A stretch of 19,489 nucleotides of DNA, taken from Desulfobacterales bacterium (GTDB lineage Bacteria; Desulfobacterota; Desulfobacteria; Desulfobacterales; Desulfosalsimonadaceae). The stretch is from positions 1-19,489 of the forward strand of contig JAGYOT010000003.1 in assembly GCA_018399455.1 (NCBI GenBank). The letters run 5' to 3'. Every line of letters begins with the position of its first letter. Position 1 is the stretch's first letter. Shown here one piece after another: positions 1-6,823 of the stretch. Under the pieces are notes generated by a model. The model had not been told where the DNA came from. It did not search any database and worked only from the letters and a program-made list of their open reading frames with translations. Both the position numbers and the translations under genes were made by a program.

Positions 1-287
1 AATTCCCGGCTGCCCAGGGAGTATTTCATTCCTTCATGGTTCATGGCAATGCCGTCGCACACGCCGATGGTGCCAAACTCAATGGGGGTTCCGCCGGCCA
101 TGTAAATGCCGGCTTTTACAGCTTCCGTGATTTTGTCCAGGTTCACGTGGCCCGGTACGATTTGATTGACCGAATTGGCTACTCCGATCAGGGGACGTCG
201 AATCTCCTGATCCGTATATCCCATGGATTTGAACAGCGACCGGTGAGGGGCACGGGCAGTTCCTTTTTTAGCATTGTCACTTTTCAT
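1..287 (-). CDS. ilvD: Dihydroxy-acid dehydratase, N-terminal 95 residues (runs off the window)
   Basis: The enzyme is an Fe-S dehydratase that makes the 2-keto acids preceding valine and isoleucine. On the minus strand the ATG at 287-285 opens a frame running off the left edge. It carries family landmarks: [20 protein letters not shown] near residues 12-31, [18 protein letters not shown], and [20 protein letters not shown] with the conserved Cys that ligates the Fe-S cluster, then MKYSLGSRE. Identification rests on these motifs; the C-terminal part is not visible. The start is supported by an AGGA Shine-Dalgarno 8 bases upstream and by the homologous N-terminus (MKSDNAKKG). Upstream lie a terminator hairpin, a short branched-chain-rich reading frame and a strong promoter, so expression is probably controlled by attenuation. 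Confidence 0.95.
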   Translation of the reverse strand, partial: MKSDNAKKGTARAPHRSLFKSMGYTDQEIRRPLIGVANSVNQIVPGHVNLDKITEAVKAGIYMAGGTPIEFGTIGVCDGIAMNHEGMKYSLGSRE

Positions 288-309
288 TGACAGCATCCTT
301 TCGTCGAAA

Positions 310-347
310 AAAAAACCGTTATCAGCAAGTGCTGATAACGGTTTTTT
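310..347 (-). terminator. Intrinsic terminator in the ilvD leader (probable attenuator)
   Basis: A perfect 17-bp inverted repeat (arms 310-326 and 331-347, 4-base loop) is flanked on both sides by A/T runs. Read on the minus strand it has the GC-containing stem CCGTTATCAGC followed by nine T, the classic rho-independent form. It sits 23 bp before the ilvD start codon and downstream of the ilvD promoter, so it would stop ilvD transcription before the gene rather than end another gene. No plus-strand gene ends nearby. Confidence 0.85.
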
Positions 348-376
348 CAAGTTAATTAGCTTGTTACTTCAAGCGA

Positions 377-475
377 TTACCAACACCTGCATGTCCGGTC
401 GGCGTAGCCTACGCCTACAGTAAGGGCAATAATAAGTATCAGGCTCATGTTGGCAATCAGTTTAAATCGTTTCAT
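377..475 (-). CDS. 32-aa probable leader peptide of ilvD
   Basis: A short minus-strand frame (ATG at 475-473, TAA at 379-377) lies between the predicted promoter and the terminator hairpin. It starts MKRFKLIANM, continues with a hydrophobic core SLILIIALTVGVGYA and ends DRTCRCW. Ten of 32 codons are Leu, Ile or Val, and ilvD makes precursors of exactly these amino acids, which fits a ribosome-sensed attenuation peptide. A purine-rich GAAGAGAAGA precedes the ATG by about 5 bases. Alternatively, the KRFK n-region, hydrophobic stretch and YA-D junction look like a Sec signal peptide, so a tiny exported Cys-rich peptide is possible. Position between promoter and terminator favours the leader role. 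Confidence 0.6.
   Translation of the reverse strand: MKRFKLIANMSLILIIALTVGVGYADRTCRCW
401..415 (-). repeat. 15-base palindrome inside the leader reading frame
   Basis: GGCGTAG and CTACGCC flank a single C on the plus strand, a perfect 7-bp dyad. In the minus-strand transcript it would form a compact GC-rich hairpin over the Val-Gly-Val-Gly-Tyr-Ala codons. Together with a smaller 5-bp dyad at 359-374 and the terminator at 310-347 it gives the leader three successive potential stems. A role as pause or competing hairpin is inferred; I could not find by eye a convincing antiterminator partner for the terminator stem. Confidence 0.4.
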
Positions 476-516
476 CTTAATCTTCTCTTCGGTTTGGCAA
501 CCTTCAGATTTTTTTA

Positions 517-545
517 TATCTAACAGCGAACTCAGGCCTTGTCAA
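517..545 (-). promoter_or_regulatory. Sigma70-type promoter for the ilvD leader
   Basis: On the minus strand, TTGACA (545-540) is followed after exactly 17 bases by TAGATA (522-517). This is a perfect -35 with a near-consensus -10 at ideal spacing. The predicted start site near 510 gives a leader of about 220 bases containing the short peptide and the terminator before ilvD. Confidence 0.75.
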
Positions 546-579
546 GACGGTTTTTGGATTTTTTAAAAACGGCTATCGA

Positions 580-1302
580 TTATCCGCAATCAAGCAGGCG
601 GGTTTTGTACCAGTCAATGCTACGGCGAATGAACAAGGCCTGATGGGCTTTATTGCTCATAAGATGATCCCCGTTTTCCAGACGAACCAGCTCTCTGGGG
701 GAACCGGCCCTTTCATATAGCTCCAGAGCGCTTTCATAGGCAACTACCGGGTCTGCATCGCCATGAAAGATCAAAAGATTGGTGATATCAGGGATATCGC
801 CTGAAATATCAAAAACAAGGTTCTCCCGGCTCATTGTCTCAAGCATTTTTTTCGTTGAGGCTTCATTGATATAAGACTGCTGAATGGCCCGGGTCCGGAT
901 GGGAGCGGCGACGGTTACGATCGCCAGCGGTTTTATCTCCCTTGCTGTCGCAAGTACGGCGGCTCCTCCAAAACTGCTGCCAAAAAGACCGATTCGGTAA
1001 TGATCAGTTTTCCGGAGATCATGCAGAATTTGAACAGCCGCCAGTAAATCCCGGCGTCTGCCCTCCAGACTCGTTACCTCGTTGAACCTGCCTTCGCTTT
1101 TTCCACATCCCCGGTGATCAAAACGGAAAAAGGCGATGCCCGCATCATTGCATTTTTCAGCCAGAGCAATCTGCTTGGGTGAGTCTCCATTGCTCAATAG
1201 CCCGTGAGAGCCAATGATTACCGGGGGCCTGTTGGCTTCGGGCAAATGAAGGGTGCCGTGCAGATGCAGGTTTTCGGATTTAAACCACAGGGTTTTTTGC
1301 AT
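580..1302 (-). CDS. Alpha/beta hydrolase, serine aminopeptidase S33/Hydrolase_4 type
   Basis: This 240-aa cytoplasmic serine hydrolase has no signal peptide. The alpha/beta-hydrolase landmarks occur in order: oxyanion region GSHGLLSNGDS (31-41), FRFDHRGCGKSEG (59-71), nucleophile elbow GSSFGG with probable Ser110, acid-bearing HGDADPVV (probable Asp184) and NGDHLM with His213. The cap between strands 5 and 6 is short, as in small esterase/thioesterase-like members. The substrate cannot be deduced; candidates are a short acyl ester, peptide or thioester. A GAAAG precedes the ATG by about 8-9 bases. The predicted promoter lies about 120 bases upstream with a palindrome over its start region, so the gene is probably regulated. 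It is transcribed towards ilvD but is separated from it by the ilvD promoter. Confidence 0.85.
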   Translation of the reverse strand: MQKTLWFKSENLHLHGTLHLPEANRPPVIIGSHGLLSNGDSPKQIALAEKCNDAGIAFFRFDHRGCGKSEGRFNEVTSLEGRRRDLLAAVQILHDLRKTDHYRIGLFGSSFGGAAVLATAREIKPLAIVTVAAPIRTRAIQQSYINEASTKKMLETMSRENLVFDISGDIPDITNLLIFHGDADPVVAYESALELYERAGSPRELVRLENGDHLMSNKAHQALFIRRSIDWYKTRLLDCG

Positions 1303-1400
1303 TATTTTTTTCTTTCACTGGATTTCCGGTCTTGATTTTGACTTTGGATCCGGCTTAAGTTGTCTATCCTTATTGATGCTCTCGTAAAAGCCATCCTTAT

Positions 1401-1421
1401 TACCTAAACTCAGTTTAGGTA
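1401..1421. promoter_or_regulatory. 21-bp perfect palindrome, probable operator
   Basis: TACCTAAACT (1401-1410) and AGTTTAGGTA (1412-1421) are exact reverse complements around one central C. The one-base centre and moderate AT content suit binding by a dimeric regulator better than an RNA terminator. It abuts the predicted minus-strand -10 box at 1424-1429 and would cover the transcription start of the hydrolase gene. It lies 59 bp before the plus-strand methyltransferase, so either or both could be controlled. No regulator gene is adjacent. Confidence 0.55.
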
Positions 1422-1423
1422 TT

Positions 1424-1452
1424 ATTTTATTTAGTTTTGGGGTAAAGGTCAA
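1424..1452 (-). promoter_or_regulatory. Predicted sigma70-type promoter for the hydrolase
   Basis: On the minus strand TTGACC (1452-1447) and TAAAAT (1429-1424) are separated by exactly 17 bases. The predicted start site falls inside the 1401-1421 palindrome, a common repressor arrangement. Confidence 0.5.
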
Positions 1453-1479
1453 ACAGGGAAGGAGACAGGCGCCTGATTT

Positions 1480-2868
1480 ATGCGGATAAAGAGGGGACAG
1501 GAAATTGAACTGCATGTTTCAGATCTGGCCTTTGGCGGAAGGGGCATTGCCTGGGTGGATGGGTTCACTGTGTTTGTTGATCAGGCTGTTCCTGGCGATC
1601 AGGTGATGGCCCGGATCATTAGACGCAAGAAAAAGTATGCCGAAGCCCGCATTATTTCGCTGCTCACACCTTCGGGGGATCGCGTTGATGCCCCATGTCC
1701 CTATAGCGGCTGGTGTGGAGGCTGTAAATGGCAGTTTTTAAAGTATGATAAACAGCTGGAATACAAGCAGCGCCATGTATCCGAATCGCTGTCGCATATC
1801 GGCGGGATTCATGGGGTATGGGTGCATCCCGTCCGGTCCTCGGGTCAGATTTTTCATTACCGCAACAAAATGGAGTTCTCCTGCTCAGATCGGCGTTGGC
1901 TGCTGCCCTCCGAGTTGGAAGATCCGAATGTTGATATTGGTTTTGCCCTGGGACTCCATGTGCCGGGAACTTACCATAAAGTTCTGGATATTGACCGGTG
2001 CCTGCTTCAGCCGGAAACCGGCAACCATATTCTCTCAGATGCCAAGCTGTATATGAAAACGTCCGGTATGCCTGCGTATGGACTTAAAACGCATAAGGGG
2101 TTTTGGCGTTTTCTGATGCTTCGGCATTCGGTGGCTCTGGACCAGTGGATGGTCAATATCGTAACATCGGCCGAATCGATTTCAAGCCTCAGACCGCTGG
2201 CGGATGGCTTAATGGAGAAATATCCGCAGACAGTTTCGGTTGTAAATAATATTTCGACCAGGAAATCGGGCGTGGCTGTCGGCGAATATGAAATTGCTCT
2301 GGCCGGTGAGAATTGCCTGAAGGAGCGCCTCGGTCCTTTTGAGTTCGAGATTTCTGCCAATTCCTTTTTTCAGACAAATACGCGCGGTGCTGAAATTCTT
2401 TATGAAGTGGTCAGGCGATACGCGGATCTTTCCGGCAGCGAAACGGTTCTTGATCTGTACAGCGGGATAGGCACGATTCCCATTTGGCTCTCAGATGCCG
2501 CCAAATCGATTGTGGGCATTGAAATCGTGGAAAGTGCGGTGGCTGATGCGGAAAAGAACTGCAGCTACAATGAAGTGACAAACTGTGAATTCCGGGCAGG
2601 AGATATTCTGAGGCGTTTGTGTGATATAACCGATGCCCCTGACGTTGTGATTATCGATCCGCCCCGGCCCGGGATGCATAAGGACGTGGTGGAAAAAATC
2701 CTTGAATTGGGTCCGTCAAGGATCGTATACGTCTCATGCAACCCCGCAACCCTGGCGCGGGATTTGGGGATGCTTTCCGAACGCTACCGGGTGGCCGAAG
2801 TCCAACCCGTGGACATGTTTCCCCATACGTATCATATTGAAGCAGTGGCCAGGCTGCAGAGGCACTGA
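1480..2868 (+). CDS. Fe-S 23S rRNA (uracil-5-)-methyltransferase, TrmA/RlmD family
   Basis: This SAM-dependent enzyme methylates C5 of uracil in RNA. The 462 residues show an N-terminal TRAM domain (about 1-62, SDLAFGGRGIAWVDGFTVFV), an Fe-S site with Cys73, Cys79, Cys82 (CPYSGWCGGC) and Cys174, a central RNA-binding region, and a Rossmann methyltransferase domain with DLYSGIGTIPI (325-335) and DPPRPGMH (393-400). The nucleophile is Cys420 in VSCNPATLARD and the probable base Glu454 in HIEAVARL. The length is normal for the TRAM plus Fe-S subgroup, but I cannot tell which 23S uracil is the target, so no symbol is given. An in-frame TGA at 1474 forces the start at 1480; the GGAAGGAG at 1457-1464 is unusually far (15 bases). 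It is followed closely by a TrmO-like gene. Confidence 0.92.
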   Translation: MRIKRGQEIELHVSDLAFGGRGIAWVDGFTVFVDQAVPGDQVMARIIRRKKKYAEARIISLLTPSGDRVDAPCPYSGWCGGCKWQFLKYDKQLEYKQRHVSESLSHIGGIHGVWVHPVRSSGQIFHYRNKMEFSCSDRRWLLPSELEDPNVDIGFALGLHVPGTYHKVLDIDRCLLQPETGNHILSDAKLYMKTSGMPAYGLKTHKGFWRFLMLRHSVALDQWMVNIVTSAESISSLRPLADGLMEKYPQTVSVVNNISTRKSGVAVGEYEIALAGENCLKERLGPFEFEISANSFFQTNTRGAEILYEVVRRYADLSGSETVLDLYSGIGTIPIWLSDAAKSIVGIEIVESAVADAEKNCSYNEVTNCEFRAGDILRRLCDITDAPDVVIIDPPRPGMHKDVVEKILELGPSRIVYVSCNPATLARDLGMLSERYRVAEVQPVDMFPHTYHIEAVARLQRH

Positions 2869-2901
2869 TGATTTTTGTAAAGGGGCACCTTGGGAGGATA
2901 A

Positions 2902-3324
2902 ATGTCGATAGAATTTAAGCCGATTGGCACATTTCACACGGATGCCGCAAACATTCCCCGGCACTGGAGCATCTCTGATGTCCGGGGTCGGATAGTGATT
3001 GAAAAGTGTTATGAAGAGGGACTCAAGAGTATCAAGGCGGGCCAGAATATCGTGGTTTTGTTTTATTTTCACAAAAGCCATAGGTTTGAGCCGGAAAAGC
3101 TGGTCCAGACTCCGCCTCACCGCAGGCAGGCCATGGGGGTTTTCAGCATCTGTTCGCCTTACCGTCCCAATCCGATCGGCCTGTCTGTACTGGAAGTTAT
3201 TGATATTAAAGAAAATGTAATTTTTGTTAAACGTGCCGATATGATAGACGGGACACCGATTTTAGACATCAAACCCCATATCACAGATAAACAGGAATGC
3301 CCGAGTTATGCGAAACCGTGTTGA
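2902..3324 (+). CDS. TrmO-like tRNA (adenine-N6)-methyltransferase (TsaA/UPF0066 fold)
   Basis: The family uses SAM to N6-methylate t6A37 in threonine tRNAs. The 140-aa protein contains the signature RPNPIGLS (88-95), DGTPILDIKPH (116-126), VVLFYFHKSH (51-60) and an N-terminal IGTFHTDAANIPR. E. coli TrmO is about 235 aa with an added C-terminal domain; this is the short single-domain form common in archaea and many anaerobes, where substrate is less certain. The start follows a clear GGGAGGA about 6 bases upstream. It lies 33 bp after the uracil methyltransferase, so the two probably form an RNA-modification operon. Confidence 0.85.
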   Translation: MSIEFKPIGTFHTDAANIPRHWSISDVRGRIVIEKCYEEGLKSIKAGQNIVVLFYFHKSHRFEPEKLVQTPPHRRQAMGVFSICSPYRPNPIGLSVLEVIDIKENVIFVKRADMIDGTPILDIKPHITDKQECPSYAKPC

Positions 3325-3390
3325 ACTCCGGCTTTGACAGACCGGTGGACATAGTCAGAACCATTGGATTTGGAATGTTTAAGAATATCC

Positions 3391-3419
3391 TTGAGAAATC
3401 GCTTTATTCAAGATAATAT
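3391..3419 (+). promoter_or_regulatory. Predicted sigma70-type promoter for the MglA module
   Basis: TTGAGA (3391-3396) and TAATAT (3414-3419) are 17 bases apart, in the gap between the RNA-modification pair and the 3536-6768 signalling genes. A 5-bp dyad (TAACC/GGTTA) lies just downstream of the -10. Confidence 0.6.
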
Positions 3420-3535
3420 AACCAAACGTTATTAATCGGTTAAGCTTTGTTCCCGCAGTTTATGGGCTTAGAGCAGGGCAAACGCACGGCCTCCGGTACA
3501 TATGTCTGTTGGCAGCCAATGGAGTTGAAACCGCA

Positions 3536-4453
3536 ATGAATTTTGGGGAAAAAGTCAAATGCTTGATTAAGGAAGCTGAATTATATAAAACTCAGGGGCT
3601 ATTAAACGAATCCCTGGATATCTACAAAAATGTCGAGGTCCTGATCGAGGCCACGCAGAATGTCAAAAACAAGGATCGGTTTTTGGCAAAAATTGCCCAT
3701 AAGATTGACTCCCTTTATAAGCAGATAGAGACCGAATTGTCGGCTCCCAAGCCGCCCCGGGTATCTGAGGAGGCCCAGAGCGTGATGAAGGAGATGGTGG
3801 CCCCTGATGAACCGGAGGCCAAAGGCTCTGCTTCACTGGCAAGTGCTCTTGCCCTTGCCAAATTCGGCCAGTTTGATCAGGCCATTGAGGAGTTTACCCA
3901 GCTGCTTGCGACTGAGTCCCTGCGAACGGATGCGGCAAAAAATATCCTTTGGTGCTGGGTACAGCAGGACGAGGCCGAAAAGGCCCTGGGTCGGCTTAAA
4001 CAATGGATGTCCGGCGATGTGCTAACATTTGATGAGCTCTCCGGCGTTCGGGTTTATCTGGAGGACTTGATTCGGCAGGCCGGGCTGGACACCCGGGTTT
4101 CAAAGGATAAAATTCATAAAGATCTTGAACCTGAATCCGAAGTCGATGATGAAGATATTTTGGATGTGGATTCGATTCGTTTCGAAATGCCCCGTGGGGA
4201 ACGCAAAGGAGAGACGGCAGAGCTTGAAGTCAGTTTTCAGGCAGGGAAATACCTGAAAATGCTTGTTCCGAAAAAAGATAAACGGTTGATTGCTGATCTT
4301 AATATCGGAGATTACCTGAGCGGTATGACGTTTTTTTCTCCCGTGGCAATATTTTCAGGAAACGGCTATGTTTCCTCGAAAGTGGTCATCAACGCGGGGC
4401 CTAAGAAAGGTGATTACAGCTTGGAAATCAAAATATTAAATATACAGAAATAG
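3536..4453 (+). CDS. TPR-like helical protein with a C-terminal beta-domain, MglA-module member
   Basis: This 305-aa protein has no signal peptide or membrane segment. Residues 1-68 form a helical hairpin of MIT/TPR character, 70-95 are a Pro/Glu linker, 96-190 look like degenerate TPR helices (ALALAKFGQFDQAIEEFTQLL), 196-212 are strongly acidic, and 214-305 are beta-rich and end in DYSLEIKILNIQK. The last part recalls a PilZ-like or YcgR N-terminal-type barrel (GKYLKMLVP, GDYLSGMTFFSP), but no RxxxR or D/NxSxxG motif is seen, so the match is weak. I chose the ATG at 3536, with GGAG 11 bases upstream; an in-frame TTG at 3509 would add nine residues. Being first in the module, it may be an adaptor for the MglA GTPase. 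I do not recognise a named family. Confidence 0.75.
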   Translation: MNFGEKVKCLIKEAELYKTQGLLNESLDIYKNVEVLIEATQNVKNKDRFLAKIAHKIDSLYKQIETELSAPKPPRVSEEAQSVMKEMVAPDEPEAKGSASLASALALAKFGQFDQAIEEFTQLLATESLRTDAAKNILWCWVQQDEAEKALGRLKQWMSGDVLTFDELSGVRVYLEDLIRQAGLDTRVSKDKIHKDLEPESEVDDEDILDVDSIRFEMPRGERKGETAELEVSFQAGKYLKMLVPKKDKRLIADLNIGDYLSGMTFFSPVAIFSGNGYVSSKVVINAGPKKGDYSLEIKILNIQK

Positions 4454-4515
4454 GCGGCAAATTTCGGGCCCCAGGATCCGTATGACATGAATGAAGGGCG
4501 TTTGGGAACCACTCT

Positions 4516-5142
4516 ATGGCGATTCTGAATTTAAAAAACAATGAGATCCAATGTAAGATAGTCTATTACGGTCCCGGTCGAAGCGGCAAAACGACCAATC
4601 TGGAGTTTATTCACAAGCATTTTACGAAGCAGGTGGCCGGGAAGATGATATCTATCGACACGCACGGGGATAGAACGCTGTTTTTCGATTTTCTGCCTAT
4701 GGGGCTTGGCAAAATCAAGGGATGCGATGTGAAAGCGCAGCTTTACACGGTACCGGGCCAGGTCCAGTACCGGGCGACCCGAGAACTTGTTTTAAAGGGT
4801 GTGGACGGAATTGTATTCGTGGCCGATTCCCTGAAAGTTAGAAGGGAAAAAAACATGATGTCGCTTAAGGACCTGCATGAGAATTTAAAGAAGATGAGCA
4901 TTGATATCCGCAGAATTCCTCTGGTCCTGCAATATAATAAAAGGGATTTGGAAAAACAGGGGTTTCCCTTGATGCCGCTTGAGAAAATGGAACACGAGCT
5001 AAACCGTCAGCTCAAGGTTCCCTCCCTTTCAGCCAGCGCTTTAACCGGTGCGGGAGTGGGAAAAACGCTTTCCCAGATCATGAAGCTGACCTTAAAATAT
5101 CTGCAAAAAGAATTTCACTGGGCACAAGATAATTCATCATGA
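4516..5142 (+). CDS. mglA: MglA-like small Ras-family GTPase
   Basis: MglA GTPases act as polarity switches that direct gliding, type IV pili or other polar machinery. The 208-aa protein has the P-loop GPGRSGKT (19-26), the switch II motif TVPGQVQY (78-85), NKRD (141-144) for guanine recognition and SAS (172-174). The Thr78 in TVPGQ, where Ras proteins have Asp, is the hallmark of Myxococcus MglA. The C-terminal half has a slightly extended helix. Upstream Shine-Dalgarno is poor (GGGAA about 8 bases before ATG). The stop codon overlaps the next start (ATGA), coupling it to the PATAN protein. No Roadblock/MglB GAP gene is adjacent, which is unusual, so regulation may come from the neighbours here. 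Confidence 0.92.
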   Translation: MAILNLKNNEIQCKIVYYGPGRSGKTTNLEFIHKHFTKQVAGKMISIDTHGDRTLFFDFLPMGLGKIKGCDVKAQLYTVPGQVQYRATRELVLKGVDGIVFVADSLKVRREKNMMSLKDLHENLKKMSIDIRRIPLVLQYNKRDLEKQGFPLMPLEKMEHELNRQLKVPSLSASALTGAGVGKTLSQIMKLTLKYLQKEFHWAQDNSS

Positions 5143-6326
5143 GCGCGAACATTGTATTAAGCGGAAGTCTCAAATTTATTGGACTGGGCGAGCTGCTTCA
5201 GCTGCTGGGCGGCAATGCCAGTACCGGCACGCTGACATTAACCCGCGAAAATTGTGATCATCCGGGCCGTATATTTATTATTGACGGCAATCCCATTAAT
5301 TCGGAAATCGGCAACATTAAAGGCCTTGACGCCTTAAACCGCCTTTTTGGATGGGTGGATGCGGACTATGAGTTCAGCAATGAGTCTGTTTCCTGTGAGC
5401 AGGTTATCAAGAAAAGCCGAATGGAGATTATTCTGGATGCCTTGCGGATGGTTGATGACGGGGAGATTCAAATTGTTGGAGAAACGCCGGATAACCCGGA
5501 GGCGGCTGCTGTGGATGATGCCGATTCATCTTATCTGCCTGTGATTAAAGGACCATTGATTGATTATATTTATGTTGTTGACGAGGAAGAGTTTTCCGCA
5601 GGAAAGGAGATTGTTTATCAGGAAAAATACGGGAACTGGTTCTGGGTGATTCTCGAAGGAAAGGTTGAGGTGATCCGTTTGCTGCCGGAGGGAACAGCCC
5701 CGATTACAAGGCTGGCGGATGGCGCCTTTATCGGCAGCATCGGCTCGTTTATGAGAAAGGGCAGTCTTCAGCGAAGCGCAACCGTTGTTGCCGTTACTGA
5801 CGTGCAGTTGGGCGTTATGGATTATGACCTCCTGTTCAGGGAGTATTCGGAGTTGTCCGCTATATGGCAGTCGCTTTTGGCCTCCCTTGACAACCGGCTG
5901 CGGCAGGTGACGACCAATTGCGCCAAAGTTATTTTGAACGAGTATTTTGCTCAGCCTTCGATTGACTCATTAAACCTCTGGCAATGCCCTGAAGACGAGG
6001 ATTCGATTTATATGATAAAAAGCGGCGAGGCGGTCATTGTGCGGGGGATCGAAAACGGTTATATAGAACTTTGTGCCCTGGAGAAAAACGACATGCTCGG
6101 CTACATCCCCTTTCTTAACACTTCGCATGAGCCTCATTCCGCAGCCGTATATGTATCGCAGGACTTTGAGTACATTCCGATTGAATTGACCGGAATCCGC
6201 AAAGAATACAAGCGTATGTCTCAGACGTTCAAGAATCTGATAAAACATACAACAATCTCTGTTTCCGTCACGACGGGACGGTTGTTTGATGTGATTAAAG
6301 CCGGCCGTTTTGGCCCGCAATCCTGA
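5139..6326 (+). CDS. PATAN (DUF4388) protein with two cyclic-nucleotide-binding-like domains
   Basis: The 395-aa cytoplasmic protein starts with a PATAN/DUF4388 domain (about 1-115; LSGSLKFIGLGELLQLLG, GTLTL, GRIFIIDGNPI), a module linked in the family literature to GTPase and two-component signalling. A first cNMP-binding-like barrel spans about 145-245 and a second, weaker one about 280-355. In the first, the phosphate-binding cassette reads FIGSIGSF then LQRSATVVAV: the Arg (212) is there but the usual FGE glutamate is replaced, so nucleotide binding is doubtful. The second lacks a cassette altogether. The ATG overlaps the mglA stop by four bases, indicating translational coupling and roughly matched amounts. 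It likely acts as partner or effector of the GTPase. Confidence 0.85.
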   Translation: MSANIVLSGSLKFIGLGELLQLLGGNASTGTLTLTRENCDHPGRIFIIDGNPINSEIGNIKGLDALNRLFGWVDADYEFSNESVSCEQVIKKSRMEIILDALRMVDDGEIQIVGETPDNPEAAAVDDADSSYLPVIKGPLIDYIYVVDEEEFSAGKEIVYQEKYGNWFWVILEGKVEVIRLLPEGTAPITRLADGAFIGSIGSFMRKGSLQRSATVVAVTDVQLGVMDYDLLFREYSELSAIWQSLLASLDNRLRQVTTNCAKVILNEYFAQPSIDSLNLWQCPEDEDSIYMIKSGEAVIVRGIENGYIELCALEKNDMLGYIPFLNTSHEPHSAAVYVSQDFEYIPIELTGIRKEYKRMSQTFKNLIKHTTISVSVTTGRLFDVIKAGRFGPQS

Positions 6327-6417
6327 CGTTAATAGTGGTTGACAGATTTCGTGCCCGGCGATTTTTTAAGCGGGCATTGGCTTCTTAATATCCATACAGT
6401 AAGGTGAGGGATTTTTC

Positions 6418-6768
6418 ATGGCAGAGAATAAAAGACGGCATGAACGCTACGATTCCCTAAACCTGTTATCCTATGTCTGCCTTGATGACGAAGGCAAGGA
6501 ATGGATGCAGGGAATGGGACGTACCTTGAATATCAGCGAAACCGGTCTGCAGCTGGAGACGCATGAGCCGATTGAAACCAAGTATATTGTTCTTTTATCC
6601 ATGGGCATCGAGGATGATCTTGTGGATATCCGGGGAAAAGTGAAATACTGCAACCGGGGCCGGGAAAATAAATTCGAATCCGGCATTGAGTTCTATGAGG
6701 TCTCGCCGCAAGCCTACAAGCAGCTGAAAAACTATATCGCCGAATTTCACAAAACGTACGGAAAATAG
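6418..6768 (+). CDS. Single-domain PilZ c-di-GMP receptor
   Basis: PilZ domains bind cyclic di-GMP and act on motility, pili or exopolysaccharide. This 116-aa protein is little more than the domain: the RxxxR motif is Arg6-Arg10 in KRRHERY and the D/NxSxxG motif is Asn38-Ile-Ser40-Glu-Thr-Gly43 in LNISETGLQLE. Both c-di-GMP contact motifs are intact. A GTGAGGG Shine-Dalgarno lies 6 bases before the ATG. The 91-bp gap from the PATAN gene holds a TTGACA (6339-6344) with only a T-rich -10 candidate and a 6-bp dyad (TGCCCG/CGGGCA), so a separate weak promoter is possible, but same-strand order suggests it belongs to the MglA module. Confidence 0.9.
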   Translation: MAENKRRHERYDSLNLLSYVCLDDEGKEWMQGMGRTLNISETGLQLETHEPIETKYIVLLSMGIEDDLVDIRGKVKYCNRGRENKFESGIEFYEVSPQAYKQLKNYIAEFHKTYGK

Positions 6769-6823
6769 ATCCTGTTGGTGTATTTCAAACCACTCAACTT
6801 AGTATGGAAGGTGCGCCGAATTC

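Noticed and set aside
36..290. 84-codon plus-strand frame at the left edge
   Set aside because: It is antisense to ilvD, whose minus-strand translation matches conserved motifs throughout.
546..580. Possible terminator after the hydrolase (GTTTTT/AAAAAC dyad)
   Set aside because: The stem is six nearly pure A-T pairs with a nine-base loop and no GC core; too weak to call.
1315..1515. 66-codon minus-strand frame overlapping the methyltransferase start
   Set aside because: It covers the predicted promoter, the palindrome and the start of a well-supported gene, and its translation is low-complexity without a domain.
6339..6370. Promoter candidate TTGACA ahead of the PilZ gene
   Set aside because: Only a T-run lies at the -10 distance; kept as a remark in the PilZ entry, not as a feature.
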